From positions 35,827,115 through 35,891,114 of the forward strand of contig NC_045138.2 in NCBI RefSeq assembly GCF_008831285.2: a stretch of 64,000 nt of DNA, written 5' to 3'. Each line of letters starts with the position of its first letter. Within the stretch, counting starts at the first letter, position 1. Positions 38,843 to 51,300 of this stretch are shown piece by piece. The translations under genes were made by a program, and so were the position numbers. The notes under the pieces are model-generated. The model ran no database searches, had not been told where the DNA came from, and saw only the letters and a list, made by a program, of their open reading frames with translations. Source of the stretch: Nymphaea colorata (taxonomy: Eukaryota; Streptophyta; Magnoliopsida; Nymphaeales; Nymphaeaceae).

Positions 38843-40029
38843 CTTCTGTTGTTGTCTATGTATGTTTAAAGATCCAGGAGCTGTGTTTTGGCATTTGAAG
38901 AAGATGATCCTTGTACCACCAAGTAGACTTTTAGGTTGGAGTTCACGATCTTGGTCAGTTATTTCTTCATGCCAAACAAGCCCTCAAGTTGTTCCTACCT
39001 AACTAGGAATGGAGGTTCTTGGCTCTCACGTAAACGTTGCTACAGATTAGGCTACTCTGCATTAGCTCTCATTTCTTAGTTTTTACACTAATGATGAAAC
39101 CAATGTCACATAACTAATACTCGTACGAATTAAAAGTGCGATTAAAAAAAAAACAAAAAGAAGAAAGAAAATAGTTTTTCCTTATATGGTGCATTTTAAA
39201 GGGATTTCAAAACTTGTAACTCACATTTAGATGATAGGTGTGAAAAGAATATCAGAAATAACTTGCAGATTTGAGTTCCATTTAAAAACCATAGGAGAGC
39301 TTAGAATCCGCCCATATTTAGTATTTTAAATCACTCGATATGTTCTTGACATTCTAAGGAAACATTTGCTTGCCTTGTTAAAAACGCAACCACCAACTTG
39401 TTTTTGTTCAGGGGATGCTCTCCACCACGCGAATGAGAAAATCTTAGATATACGTGTGACGACATTCCGTGCTTGCCTCAAGGCAACACGAAACTCTGAA
39501 GAATGGTTCAGACGTCTCCATCGTGCATGTTCCCAGATGTAACTGGACTTATAATAATAGACAGCCGCGCGCTTTCGTTGAACTTTTCTCTCCAATGGCG
39601 TCCGCCAGCTTCAATTATAAGAAGCCTCGTCTGTTTATTTTTATCGTCTACCAGACCGCGTCCAACCCCTGTCACTGTGTGCTTGAATCATTCCCCCGCT
39701 CCATACTTTTGCTTAAACTCCATAACGTCACCTGTCGCTGTCTGCAGCATTTACGTTTAATGGAAAATGATTCCCCTAAGAAATTGTGTACATGGTAATG
39801 AAAAACTCTTGGATTGAAGGACCCGCAATGAACGTTCCTCATTTGCCAATATAAAAAAATAACTTTTTTTTTTTTATATATATAAAGCAACAAACATATT
39901 TTCACGCGGAAGCGGAACCGCTCTTTCTTAGTTGATGACTCTCTCCTAAGAAAATCTGGACTTCTCTGGATGTAAAAGAAGCAAGGAATTGTCGTTTGAG
40001 GAAATTTTTTCCAAATGTCAGCATCCATA
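38843..40029. other. Spacer without recognisable genes
   Basis: AT-rich DNA with overlapping short ORFs on both strands at 39326-40040, none with recognisable similarity. A tatatatata run lies near 39877. Confidence 0.5.
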
Positions 40030-40529
40030 GATTGTGTCAATTACCATTGCAATGTTCTTTTAACATGCTAATCAGACTAAACAGATTTGAAGAAGATGGA
40101 AGTGGGATTAATGGCAGCGGCAGGATGCAGAGTAGAAGAAACTAAGCAGTCGCTTTTTTGGTAGTGGGCCTTTAATATTATATAATTTGCCTTCATGATT
40201 GTGTCAATTACCATTGCAATGTTCTTTTAACATGCTAATCAGACTAAACAGATTTGAAGAAGATGGAAGTGGGAAAATGGTAGCGGCAGGATGCAGAGTA
40301 GAAGAAATTAAGCAGTCGCTTTTTTGGTAGTGGCCCTTTAATATTATATAATTTGCCTTCATGATTGTGTCGATTACCATTGCAATGTCCTTTTAACATG
40401 CTAATCAGACTAAACAGATTTGAAGAAGATGGAAGTGGGATAATGGCAGTGGCAGGATGCAGAGTAGAAGAAATTAAGCAGTCGCTTTTTTGGTAGTGGC
40501 CCTTTAATATTATATGGTTTGCCTTCATG
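40030..40529 (+). repeat. Three-copy tandem repeat, unit about 167 bp
   Basis: Copies begin with gattgtgtc at 40030, 40197 and 40363 and end in ttgccttcatg near 40529. The units differ at only a few positions, for example gggattaatggcagcgg, gggaaaatggtagcgg and gggataatggcagtgg. Each contains cattgcaatg (a palindrome in copies 1 and 2) and tttttggtagtgg. The array ends about 0.45 kb from the stop codon of the NHL gene and has no credible coding content. Confidence 0.93.
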
Positions 40530-40985
40530 TATGAGAACATGAATAGTAGTCGTTCGGAAGCAAGGACAGAGTGTTCGTGATCCTAATTAACGAGGAAATA
40601 GAGAAACCTCAAGGCAACAGCTAATGGCGCCCCGTGCCGATCCGGAAGTTGCTTTGATTGCTGGCAACAACTACCGAAGCTTCATTATTTATTCACACTA
40701 AAATCAAATCAAGCCAATCATGGACAGCTCTCCCAAAATGAGAACATCTTTAATCCAGAAAAGAAGAAAAAGGAAGCGGAATACAGAACCCAAACCAGAA
40801 AAAGGCAAAAAAAGCCTCGAGAAAAAAAAAATATATCATAAAAAAGGTGACTGTATACCAAGTAATGTCTTTATGTCTTCTCTATTTATACAAAACGCAA
40901 AAATTTAATAATCCATCCATCTCTACTTATTTAAATAACAAAACGGGAACGAGGATGATAATGGACTGCGTCCACCGGAAGCCGG
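40530..40985. other. 3' flank of the NHL gene
   Basis: Non-coding. A minus-strand AATAAA (tttatt at about 40687) is one possible poly(A) signal, though 300 bp from the stop. The lysine-rich ORF at 40720-40908 is low-complexity A-rich DNA. Confidence 0.45.
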
Positions 40986-41786
40986 TCACCACTTGACGGA
41001 GTATGCGCAATCCTTACTGACGACCGTCGCGTCCGCCGTCAGCTTGTCCACCGTCACGTCGCAGCGGACCTTGACGGTGAACTTCCACGTCTTGACGGAA
41101 CCGACCTTGAGCTTGATGGGGGCGTCGATGGACACGTACAAGGAGACGCGGCCGTTGTTCTGCCCTTGGATCAGCGCGTCGCGGACGGTGCTCGTCAGCT
41201 GGACGTTCGACCCCGTAAGCGCCGTCACGAAGACCGTCACGTTCTGCGTTCCCTGGTAGAACGTCGGAAGCTGGCCGGAAACCAGCTGCTGGCCGGAGCA
41301 CGAAATGTAGACGCTGCTGCCTGTCTCGTAGAAGATGCCGATCTTCTTGTTACGGTTCTCCGCGCGGACGGAGACGTCGAACTCGGGAGACGCGATCAGC
41401 GTCTGCGAGACGTTAAAGCCCTTGACGGAGAGGGAATCGATGGAGTAGGAGGGGGCTTTGGGCTGCAAGACGAAGTACAGGACGGCGGCGGCAACGGCGG
41501 CGGCGATGGCGAGGAGGATGAGAAAGAAGACGAACCAGCAGAGGACGCGGCAGAAGGAGCAGCCGCGCTTGGGGCGGGAGTAATTCTTGTAGAGGCGGGC
41601 GTTCTCGGGTGGGGGCACTCTGTAGATCGTGTCCTTGGGAATTTGGATCACGTAGCTGGGGGTCGGAGAGGAGCGAGGGTTGGAGTGCTCTCCCGAGTCG
41701 AACTTCGACTTTGCGTCGGACTCCGAATGATTAGGCTGCGGCTGGTTGGCGGGCTCCGGAGCGGCTGGGTGCACGCGCTCCGCCAT
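40986..41786 (-). CDS. NDR1/HIN1-like (NHL) LEA_2 domain membrane protein
   Basis: A single-exon gene of 801 bp, 266 residues. Residues 1-75 are polar and cytosolic, with YRVPPPENARLYKNYSR next to the membrane, a motif common in NHL proteins of the NHL6/NHL13 group. A Cys-containing juxtamembrane stretch (CSFCRVLCW) leads into a helix at about 81-107. The remaining part is the LEA_2 domain (about 120-235) with PEFDVSVRAENRNKKIGIFY and several N-glycosylation sequons (NVS, NVT). NHL proteins are plasma-membrane proteins linked to pathogen, osmotic or hormone responses. The start at 41786 is chosen over an upstream in-frame ATG at 42026, because the 80 extra residues have no family support. Third codon positions are almost all G or C, in contrast to every neighbouring gene. 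Confidence 0.9.
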   Translation of the reverse strand: MAERVHPAAPEPANQPQPNHSESDAKSKFDSGEHSNPRSSPTPSYVIQIPKDTIYRVPPPENARLYKNYSRPKRGCSFCRVLCWFVFFLILLAIAAAVAAAVLYFVLQPKAPSYSIDSLSVKGFNVSQTLIASPEFDVSVRAENRNKKIGIFYETGSSVYISCSGQQLVSGQLPTFYQGTQNVTVFVTALTGSNVQLTSTVRDALIQGQNNGRVSLYVSIDAPIKLKVGSVKTWKFTVKVRCDVTVDKLTADATVVSKDCAYSVKW

Positions 41787-44700
41787 TGATGATAGAAAAA
41801 CTGGTGTAGCTTGGGCTACCTCCGCTATATCACTTCTTTCCCCTTCCTTCTTCTTCCGCGTCTCTGAGAAATGGGGATAAGAGAGGGAGAGGGGGGATGG
41901 GATGAATGGGGTTCTTAAGTAGAGGGGAGAAGAGGGAGGAGGCGACCAGGTAAAGGGCTCTCTGAGACATTTATCTGAACCAAAACGCGTCGTCCGCGTT
42001 CCAGAAAAAGTCTTTGTTCTCCACAACCACGGCGTCGGAGAAGGTGAGGGTTAAAAAGATGGGGGAATCCTGTTTTGCCGAAAGTAACCCCCGGTGTTGT
42101 CGTCTCTTGTGATTGAAAATTTGGATAGGTGAACATGGATCCCTGCTTAACTGTGACCCTGATCGTGAGGGCATCACCTTTGGCCGGATAGGATGATTTG
42201 AAAACGGGCTTGGGGGGTTCTGTGACCCGAAATCTTAATGGATCTAGTTTCTTACGTGCAACATCACGAGAAGTTGTAGGGAATCGGTTCAAGTTTGCAA
42301 AGCTTATAAATGAGAAATAAAAGTGTTTGAATAAAGAAGCAATTCTTAGCCTTTCCGGACGATACCCACCTCGATTTACGTGATTCTTTCCTCGAAATCG
42401 CATTCAAAGGTGCAAAAATGAGTGGTGTGGCAGTTGCGCCGCAAGCTCAGACCCGAATCATGTATCAAAACAAAAAATGGATCCGGGATCCCAGTGAGGG
42501 CATTTTTGTCGTTCCACCTGAAAAAGCATCTCCTCCTCCTGAAAGTAAACCCAACGTCAAAAAACAAAGGCGAGCGAGCCCCACTGACCCTGACTTTTAG
42601 TGGCCAAATGACCAACCTGCCCTCGGGTTAGCTCGCCAAACGGTCGTTTTTTACTTTTTGGGGGTTCTTTGTTTTCCTCTGGGATGATATGCGGACAGCT
42701 CGGCCAGTTGGCAGCGGAAACGCGGGCCCACACGGACTGGAGCGCAGCGCGCCGCGCCTGGAGGCGACGTGACCGCACGCAATTCCGGCCGTCGAGCCCC
42801 GGTTCAGGCAGGCGCTTCTTCTTTGGACAGGGCGAGCGTGGGTTCCGACTTCGACTGCATAAGCCTCGTCCCTACCGTCCATCCCAAAGATATGTCATAT
42901 CTGGACGAGGAACGTTGGCTCGTTGATTAAGCTAATGCCCAGCAGCTGAAACGGCAGACCCTTAAACCCGGCCTAAACGCATCGACCTTCTTCCGCCTTC
43001 GCTTTCACATATTTCCAAGACTTTCACATGCAGTTATGACGTGTTTTTTTATTTCCCGGTGTCGTGAAAATCGAAAAAATTGATCCAACCGGCCAACCTG
43101 ATTGAATCGGATCTTTCGCTCTTCTAGATTGTTCTTTTTCTTCTTTTTGGAACTGCTTTTTGCAGTTTTTCAATTGTAATGCGTCGCAATTTTTCAAAGA
43201 AGCATATTTTGCAACAAAGTATATGTGATCCAGATGATTATTCTAGCTAAATAAGCCATGTTAACATGTTTAGGTGTATAAATTCACTAATCATGACCTC
43301 CAACCATAGTTGTTGCGACTGTGATTGCTCTTTAAAGCGGCAGAAAAAGAATAAGTAGTGGTCACATTGCCATATATGTATTTGGTTTGACAAATTGAGC
43401 ACGCATTTGCTTCGCATGGTATTGTGGTTTAAGTCAAGGAATGAAACTGTGGAAACTAATGTGGATCTGAAGTTGGTTGTTGATTAAGGACAGAGTTAGG
43501 CTGATGCGTTGCGGCTGGCTTACTCCACTAATCAAATGGGAAACGAAGCAAAAATTCTACATGTGGCTGCAATCAATACTTTGTGTTCCTCTTTTCCAGT
43601 ATGTCGACTGATCAAGATGATTGCTGGAACATTCGTGGACTCCTGAATTGTTTTAATCCTTTTTCTTTCCATGGCGATTTCCTTTCCTTTTCTCAATATC
43701 TATCTATGTGCATGTTACATATATGACAGGCGAATTCAACACCTACTTTAGCCATTCAGCCTGCTGGACAAGATTCTGACTGGAATTTTCAAATTTAAAT
43801 CTGCAATTAACGTTGTAAGACTCAAATTTATGAATTTAAAGAAAATATAGAAAACTCATGCCTAAATTAGATTTTTAACTGTTTGATTTTAAAACATTAT
43901 AAAATCCAATTCGCATATCAAATTTTGAATACGTGTTTTTCCAAACCTAGAAATTTTAACCTTCCAAGTTCATCTACGGAATTGAATTGCAGGAAATCGA
44001 CTGGACGGTGATAGTATGTATCTACCATTCAGTTAACATTAAATCGGACGGCTCATCAGATCTGTTTCCTTTCCTCTGTCTTCTCTCTCACATCTTCTGA
44101 AGGAATAGCTCCGCCGGCTCCTCCCCCACTGTCGCCAGCCCACCTGCCCGGTGGCATCGTGACTTTTCTATGGCGTTGTCACAGACACGTAGGATTTGGT
44201 TTCTCCAATTTTTTTCTGCTTCTAGTCTATTTCCAAAACGGTTTTTTGTATTCAAATTCATGCTCTTATTTTTTAGAGTAAAAAAGCATTCTCACCGTTG
44301 ATTGCACATTAATGTAGGCATATAGATCTAGGAGCAACCTTTCAAAAATCTAACGATGTGGGTGCCATCGTCACGTTTAAGAACTAAGGAAATCGCATGC
44401 GAACTATTCCGTTTATCGGCCAATTTTCTTAATTCCTTACAAAATATTATTTGTCGAACTGAATAAAATAAATTTCAAGTTGAATCTTAGGTTTTCTCAA
44501 GTAGAGTTATCATTTATGCACAGTTTTGTGAAAATTGTTAGCTTTTAACTATCATTGAATTGGAAATTCTTATAAAATATTGTTTGCACATTTACATTTA
44601 TGCGGATAATTTTGTGATCACCAGTTCAGTTCGTGAAGCGACAATCTCGAAGTTCACTCTACATGCGTGCACGTCTGCGGGCTTGGTCCCATAAGCGAGA

Positions 44701-45320
44701 AAAAAAGGGAAAGCTCTTTAGACAGACATTCAGAATCTCATGCCACGATTCAAGAGCCTAAAATCGAGGCACAAACTTAGTTTCAACCCAACAGCCTCCG
44801 AGCCCGGGATGGCGTTGGGCCCTTACTGGTTTCCAACTAGGGTTGCACCAGCCCAGCTCAGCTCACCGCCTTGCAGCAGCCAACGCTAAATTTGACCAGG
44901 ACGTGAGTCCAAGGATAACTTATCTTCTCATTTGACTAGAATATCCTGAAACGTTACATGGGATTTCTCTATTGAACCGACCTTGCCCACGAGCGACGCC
45001 ACAGGCCACCCGCCAAGGTAGTGGCAAGTCGACTTCCTGGCGAGTGCCGTTGAGACATCAGCAAGTGGACGTGCCAAAATCCAGGGGCTCTGGAACGTTC
45101 CCAAGAAAATAGACGTACAAATTAAAAAGGGACAAAGAAGCCTTTCGGGCGTTATGGACCTTTCAGTGCTTGAATTCTCCAAATATTAATTAATGTTAAA
45201 CTACCTCTCTCCTTGTCCAATGAAAATTCTACTATAAATTAAACAATGATGAGGATGAAAGCTTAGAAAGACAAAATTATGAAAATGGGGAGAAAATTCG
45301 CTACAAAGTTTCTCGGTAGG
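41787..45320. other. Intergenic region upstream of NHL and downstream of the P5A-ATPase
   Basis: The first few hundred bases should be the NHL promoter and leader. A GC-rich patch at about 42650-42900 (gcgcagcgcgccgcgcc) stands out from AT-rich surroundings. ORFs at 41915-42403 (-) and 42418-42926 (+) were examined without a family match. Bases 43780-43960 contain 'aaatttaaatctg/ttgaatacg' words typical of dispersed plant repeats. No gene was supported. Confidence 0.5.
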
Positions 45321-48300
45321 TTACAATGCCTTCTTCTGCGCTATAGCTGCCGGACGTTGCCGCCTCTTCCGTGATGGCATCTTCCCTGGAAAGGCCCACC
45401 TCAATAACCGCTCCCACAATAAACAACTCACCATCATGAGCATTGCCCAGCCAAGCAGCTTCGTACCAAAAGGCTGCGGCAATGGCACAAGCTTTAACCA
45501 ATCATTCAAACTCCTGAACAGATCGGAAGTAATAGCCGTGAAAAATACGACGGCCATAGTGAGCGCGTACAAGAAAGGCTTGTTCTCCCTTATGCTCTGG
45601 TTAAAAGGATGGCCCATGTAGTTCACGGCAAAAGTGGCTACCTGAATCATCATGCTAGCCATGTAAGAGACCGTGTTCACCAGATTAGGATGGAATTCGG
45701 AATCTGGCTCTACACATTCCTCTGGCATGTACTTCTCCGCTTCCTTCACTGATGAGATGAGGAATAACAGGTGAATTGCAAACTGACCAAGCAGGGAGAG
45801 AAAGACGTAAGCACAGAAAATATTTGGGTGCGGGCGCTCAGGCGAGAGTGTTGAAAGTGGCCGGGCATGCGAAATGAAGAGGAAGAACGCTGCTGTGAAG
45901 ACACCGCTTATGGTGGCCTGCATGTCGCCGAGTTTAACGCCATCCAGGTACATAACACTTAGAACATAGGCAGTCGCGAGGCAGTTGAGGCCCAGAATCT
46001 TGAACATCTGAAGTGTCGTCACAAGTGTACTCCGACCTTGGCGGATTATGTCAAGAGTGGGCGAAACTGAAGCATGTTTTGCAGTGAACGGTGATGCCAT
46101 TGACGCATCTCCGAGCTTGACAATGGGTGGGGAACGGCCATCACCCTCTTCATTCATCTCATCCATGAGCTGCTTCAGCTTGAGACGCTGCTTCTCAGCT
46201 GCAGTCAGATGACGATTAGCAGTGGCGTTAGAACCTGATTCTGATGCCTTTGGTGCTCGACTGGCTCTGCTTTTACTCTGTCCGGATCCATCTCCATTCA
46301 GACCAAGCGACTCCGTTCCTGGTTTTGACTGCTTCTTCTGTTTCCCGACCTTCGTGTCGCTCTTGGAAGCTTCAGCTGATGATGAACCATCTGGTTGTGC
46401 TGGTGGTATTGCATTCAGTAGGGCAACACCCACATGAGCCTACAAAATATAAAATATTAAAGCAACAAATCATGCTAGGATCTACAACATTGTTCTTGAG
46501 AGTAAAAAGTTCTGCTATATAGTATGGGATGGTAATCAAAACGCCAGATCAACCATCATGCATGAATTCCTAAACATTTGCAATAGGTAAGATCCCAAAA
46601 GTTCTATAATAATGTAGAAAATCTTACTTTGTAATCTCATGGGTGTGTTGGCAGATATGGTTGCAGAGTAATCTCATAAAACTTGGTTAAATGGACATGG
46701 TCAAAGTGTGTGGTGATGCAACCTTACAGAAACACTGGAAAACAAACAATTGATACACATTTGAACAAAGCAATAGCCCAAATAGGAGTAACAGCGTGAC
46801 ATGGTCCAGAAATTGTATCCTGAGCTCCAAACACGATATTAGACTTGACCCCGACTCAAAAGGAAAAATCAGTATCGTCTCAAAATGGTCTATGTTTGTT
46901 CTCATCAAGACGAGTCCCAATTTCTCAATTCCTGTGGAATAGACTACATGGAAGGTCATAATAGGAATGGAAGAAAATTATTATTTAGAGTTTAACTTGA
47001 ACAAGAACAATTTTTGCAGCAAAGATTAACATGATGGGCACAGAAAGTTCTGAAACGCCAGAAGTAGGATGGACCTGAACACCATCAACTCAACCACGCC
47101 AATAAGAAATAACCCCTTACAAAGAATGGATGACCGGGTACCTCAAACTGCATAAACTACAAAACCTGAAACACCATATCAAACATATAACAATGCCTCC
47201 TTTAAAGTTAAAATTGCTTTGCAATACCAAGTAGGTCCAGTTGTTCCAAAACGTAGGACAGGGGCATGTATGGCACAACCTTTATTCTAATCCAAAATAT
47301 GAAGGAATCGTGTAGTAGAAAAGCAGAAAATGATGTCAACCTGCTTTAATGCCCCAACATCATTCGTTCCATCTCCACACATCAAAGTCATCCTCCCAAC
47401 TGTCTTGAGAGTGGTCATTATGAGTTCCTTCTGATCTGGGGCAACCCTTGCAAAGACCTGATTTATATAGAAAACATATGATTAGATAGTAAGAAGCTTA
47501 CAATAAGTACCACAGTCACATCTCCCAGATGCTCACCTTTACAAATGGAATGACTTGCAGAGCAGCTGAACCTTGTTGTAACATTTCAAAGCAGTCCCCG
47601 CCAATACAAAGATCGAAAGATTCTGACAAAGATTCCACTTCATTTTGACTGCATAAATATCAAAACTCAGCGGCAATTACTTCAATTCTGGCAGCAAACG
47701 TGGCCAACACCTATAGAGTATGTGTGCGTGTATTTATTTAATAATCAGTTTTATTTTAACAATACAAGTTTCCATGCATATGAAATTTCAAAAATGAAGT
47801 CCCAAGCTAATTATTTTTCCTCAAGGAATACACGTAGATATGACTGTTTGTCATATGTATACCCACACACATGCACCTTTTTCTTCTACTCCAGTCCTTG
47901 TTCTTGTTCTTTACTTTTGTTTTCTCTCCTTCCTCTTCTTTTCATTTTCTTTCTTCAGTTCTTATGTGTCCATCTACCATGGCTAAGCCATATACCGTGA
48001 CAGGTCCATGGCACAGTTAGGAAGCCTAAGCAAATTTAGACACGACAAGAATTTGTCATATCAGACACTCACCTGTAAGAAATCGTCTGACTTTCATCTG
48101 GTGAGACCCACTCAAATCTTTGAGAGCCCCTCACTGGAGTCAGAATTAGTGATGGTTTAGAAATAATGTGTACTTGGCTTGCCACATGGCAGGCTGTTAA
48201 AGCTTGATCTCCAGTGATCATCACCTACAAAGAAAGATGGTCAACCATGAAAATCTTTGATAGTAAGTATACTTGGAGAATAAACACTGACATTTTGTGT

Positions 48301-51300
48301 TATTTACCAAATCATGTGTGGATCCCTTCAACTCACACAGCACAGTTGCAGAATCTGCTCTAATAGGACAATTGAAAACCTGACATTTAGAGATCCAATG
48401 ATTCAAAATAAGATCCAGAGAATTCCATCAAAATAAGCGCTTAACATGCTTGGAACAAATATTTGGGAGGCTGCTAGACAAGCAAGCTGACTAAACAGTC
48501 ATCAAGAGGGCAAGAAGAATTTGCAAGGTACTTACTGCAAAACCAGCAAAAATCAGATCACTTTCCACCAAATCTCTTTCCAAGTTCCTGGCCTCACTGA
48601 CCTGAGCCCAAAAAACCATGGAATACCAATTACAACATAAAATCCACACTTGTTTGGATGCGATGAGTGCTACTTCAGTTTTTGCTAAAAGAAAACAAAA
48701 AAGCTAAAAGTAGGTCTCGTATCCCCTGGATTGTATATTAAATTATTAATGCTTTAATACAATGGCACTGGCCGCCCGTTGAATGTTCATAAATGCACTC
48801 CATATGAAGCTAGAACTGGTGCTTCTGTGAAGTGCGCTAATATGAACTCCTCATATGACATCACAATAGCTAATCGTCAAATTACCTTGCAACAATTGTT
48901 TACAAAAAAATCAAAGAAAAAATGACATAACCGGGAAGAGTTGCAGAACACAGAGCTTCAGCAAATTACTATATTCAAAGCTTCAGCAAATTACTATATT
49001 CAAAGCTTCAGCAAATTACTAAATTTTAATTTTGATCCACTTACGGTCATTTCAGGAATAGACTTGTATGCAAGGGCCAAAACTCTAGAGCCCTGGCGAG
49101 TAAATTGCTTATAGGTGTCAACATATCCTTGCGGCAATTCAGTCAACCGCCCTTGGATCGTTTCTGGAGCACCCTGTACAGTGAAACACTTAAGTCAGTG
49201 CTAAATGAACACTTCTTATCATAACAGATTACTAATTGCATGACAAGTATCAATCAAGTTAAGAAAAGAAATTCATGTTTCAGGAACAGAAATAAGAAAC
49301 AGTGACAAAAAAGATTTTACATTCTATCAACTACAAACTAACCATCAACCCTGTAAAGCAGTACAGAAGCCAACCTCAGACCAGATTACCATGGAAGTTT
49401 AAAGAAGGAAAACATGCACATAATTACAACATCTTGGGAGGGTAAGATCAGATTACAGACGTGATCTAAAGGTATGAGAAATGGGTAATGGAACATGTCT
49501 TAGGTGCAAATGAACTCTTCGATGGACCATGATGGATAGATTTGGTCAGACTGCTGATGATTTCAGGGGGATAAGAGTAATGCCTTGGCTTATTTTGAGA
49601 AAACTGAAAAGAAAAGGATCTTTCAATTAACAGTTAAATGACGTATTGAGATATCAAATTTTGAATATCTAAAAGAACCTATATGCATAACACATGATGC
49701 AGTAACATGGTTGAAATGTAGTATTCTATCAAGTAATGCCTCTAGAGTCATAGATTATACTTTAAGATCTCAGGTCTGAATCTTCTTGAAAAGCGTTGAC
49801 TATTGTATTACTATTCTCATCATCAGAACATATAGCTGACCTTGGAAAAAGGAAACACCATGCATTCACATTCAATAGTAATTACATTCATATTTTAGTA
49901 ATTACTTACACAAATTAGAGTTCAGTGAGACATGATTACTTGACCATTTCTTAAGCAAACTCATGGTGTGAACTCTTTGAAATTTATTTCTGCTATTGGA
50001 ATATGCAAACCACACGACACAGGTTAGTAAACTACTAACATGGTAAATAGATCATATAAGCACATCCATACGGTTGAAGCCTAGGTACACACAAACAAAA
50101 CTGCAGACAAACTTATTGGCCAACATCATATAGAAGAATCTTCTCAGCTAACTATTTATCCTTTTCCTTTTCAATTTCTATACTTCTAGATGGGATCCAC
50201 ATACCACAGCAACTGGCTTTTTCTGTGAAAATATCAACAGAAGGTGTTTCCTTCTCTATAAATTAATGAGACTTAACACTTAATTTCAACATGCATAGGG
50301 CCATGACTATATGTTAACAGTGACTAACCTTCACAAACGCAAAAAATTCTTCTTGAACACGAACAACAACTGCCATTCGTTTCAAATGAGAAGCAAAATG
50401 ATGTCGTTGGATGATTTGTACAGCATGTGTGCTTCCCCTGCCAAAGCGTAAATGAATAGTGAGTTCCTTAATAGACACCGATCAATACTGCAGAACCATG
50501 TGAAAAAGGCACTTTCCTCAGAAATATTAGCATAAAGCACTTCTAGGAAAGCGAATAAGGCCCCTTCATTATGAATTTCCAAGTTCCAACACATAGGCAG
50601 CATTATAAGTTTCATATTGCAATGATGCATAAACCATCAAAATCATGACTTTGTAACAAACACACACATTACTAACAAATAAAGAGTAACTAATTATCAA
50701 ATTTGTAACAGGTGATAAATATTTATGATAGTTTTGAATAATTCATATCTCCCTTGTCCCAAAATTTTCTTAACTTCACATGTTATTTTGAAACATGAAA
50801 GAGAAAAGCTTGACTTTTTTCTGGAGCAATCAAATTAGAAAGAAATAAACAATAACAAATCTGCAAATGCACATTATGACTTCTAAAATGGTGTTTGACC
50901 TCCACAGTCAGACAAGGAACGGATAAACATGCCCATCCAACCCACCACCTGATCATACAAACATATATGCACACATGAACAATTTCCAATAAGAATTCTG
51001 CAACATGTTTGTCCCAAGTGGACTTTGAAAACAGCTACCTTTAATACATAATTATAACGACCACCTTTGTCAGACTTCATAAGGGAGTAAAGGAAGGCTG
51101 TTCCTTTTTTACAAGGGAAAATACCCCCATTACTGGCCAGAAATTGGCAGAACCCTTGAGCCTACCCCAGCCTACCAGCAACTAGATCAAGCTTTGTTCT
51201 TGCTGTGAGGAATGTCTTATTGGGCTTCAAAACTCATAACATCACATCTACTTGATGATGTTCACAACCCCTGTCAATCAAAAGGTGCTAAGAGGGGAAA

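Noticed and set aside
41166..41789. 207-codon plus-strand ORF
   Set aside because: It is antisense to the GC-rich NHL gene; high GC removes stop codons on the opposite strand, and the composition is biased (D/G/R/V).
41915..42403. 162-codon minus-strand ORF upstream of NHL
   Set aside because: Some segments look protein-like, but I recognise no family; the region is expected to be promoter and leader of NHL.
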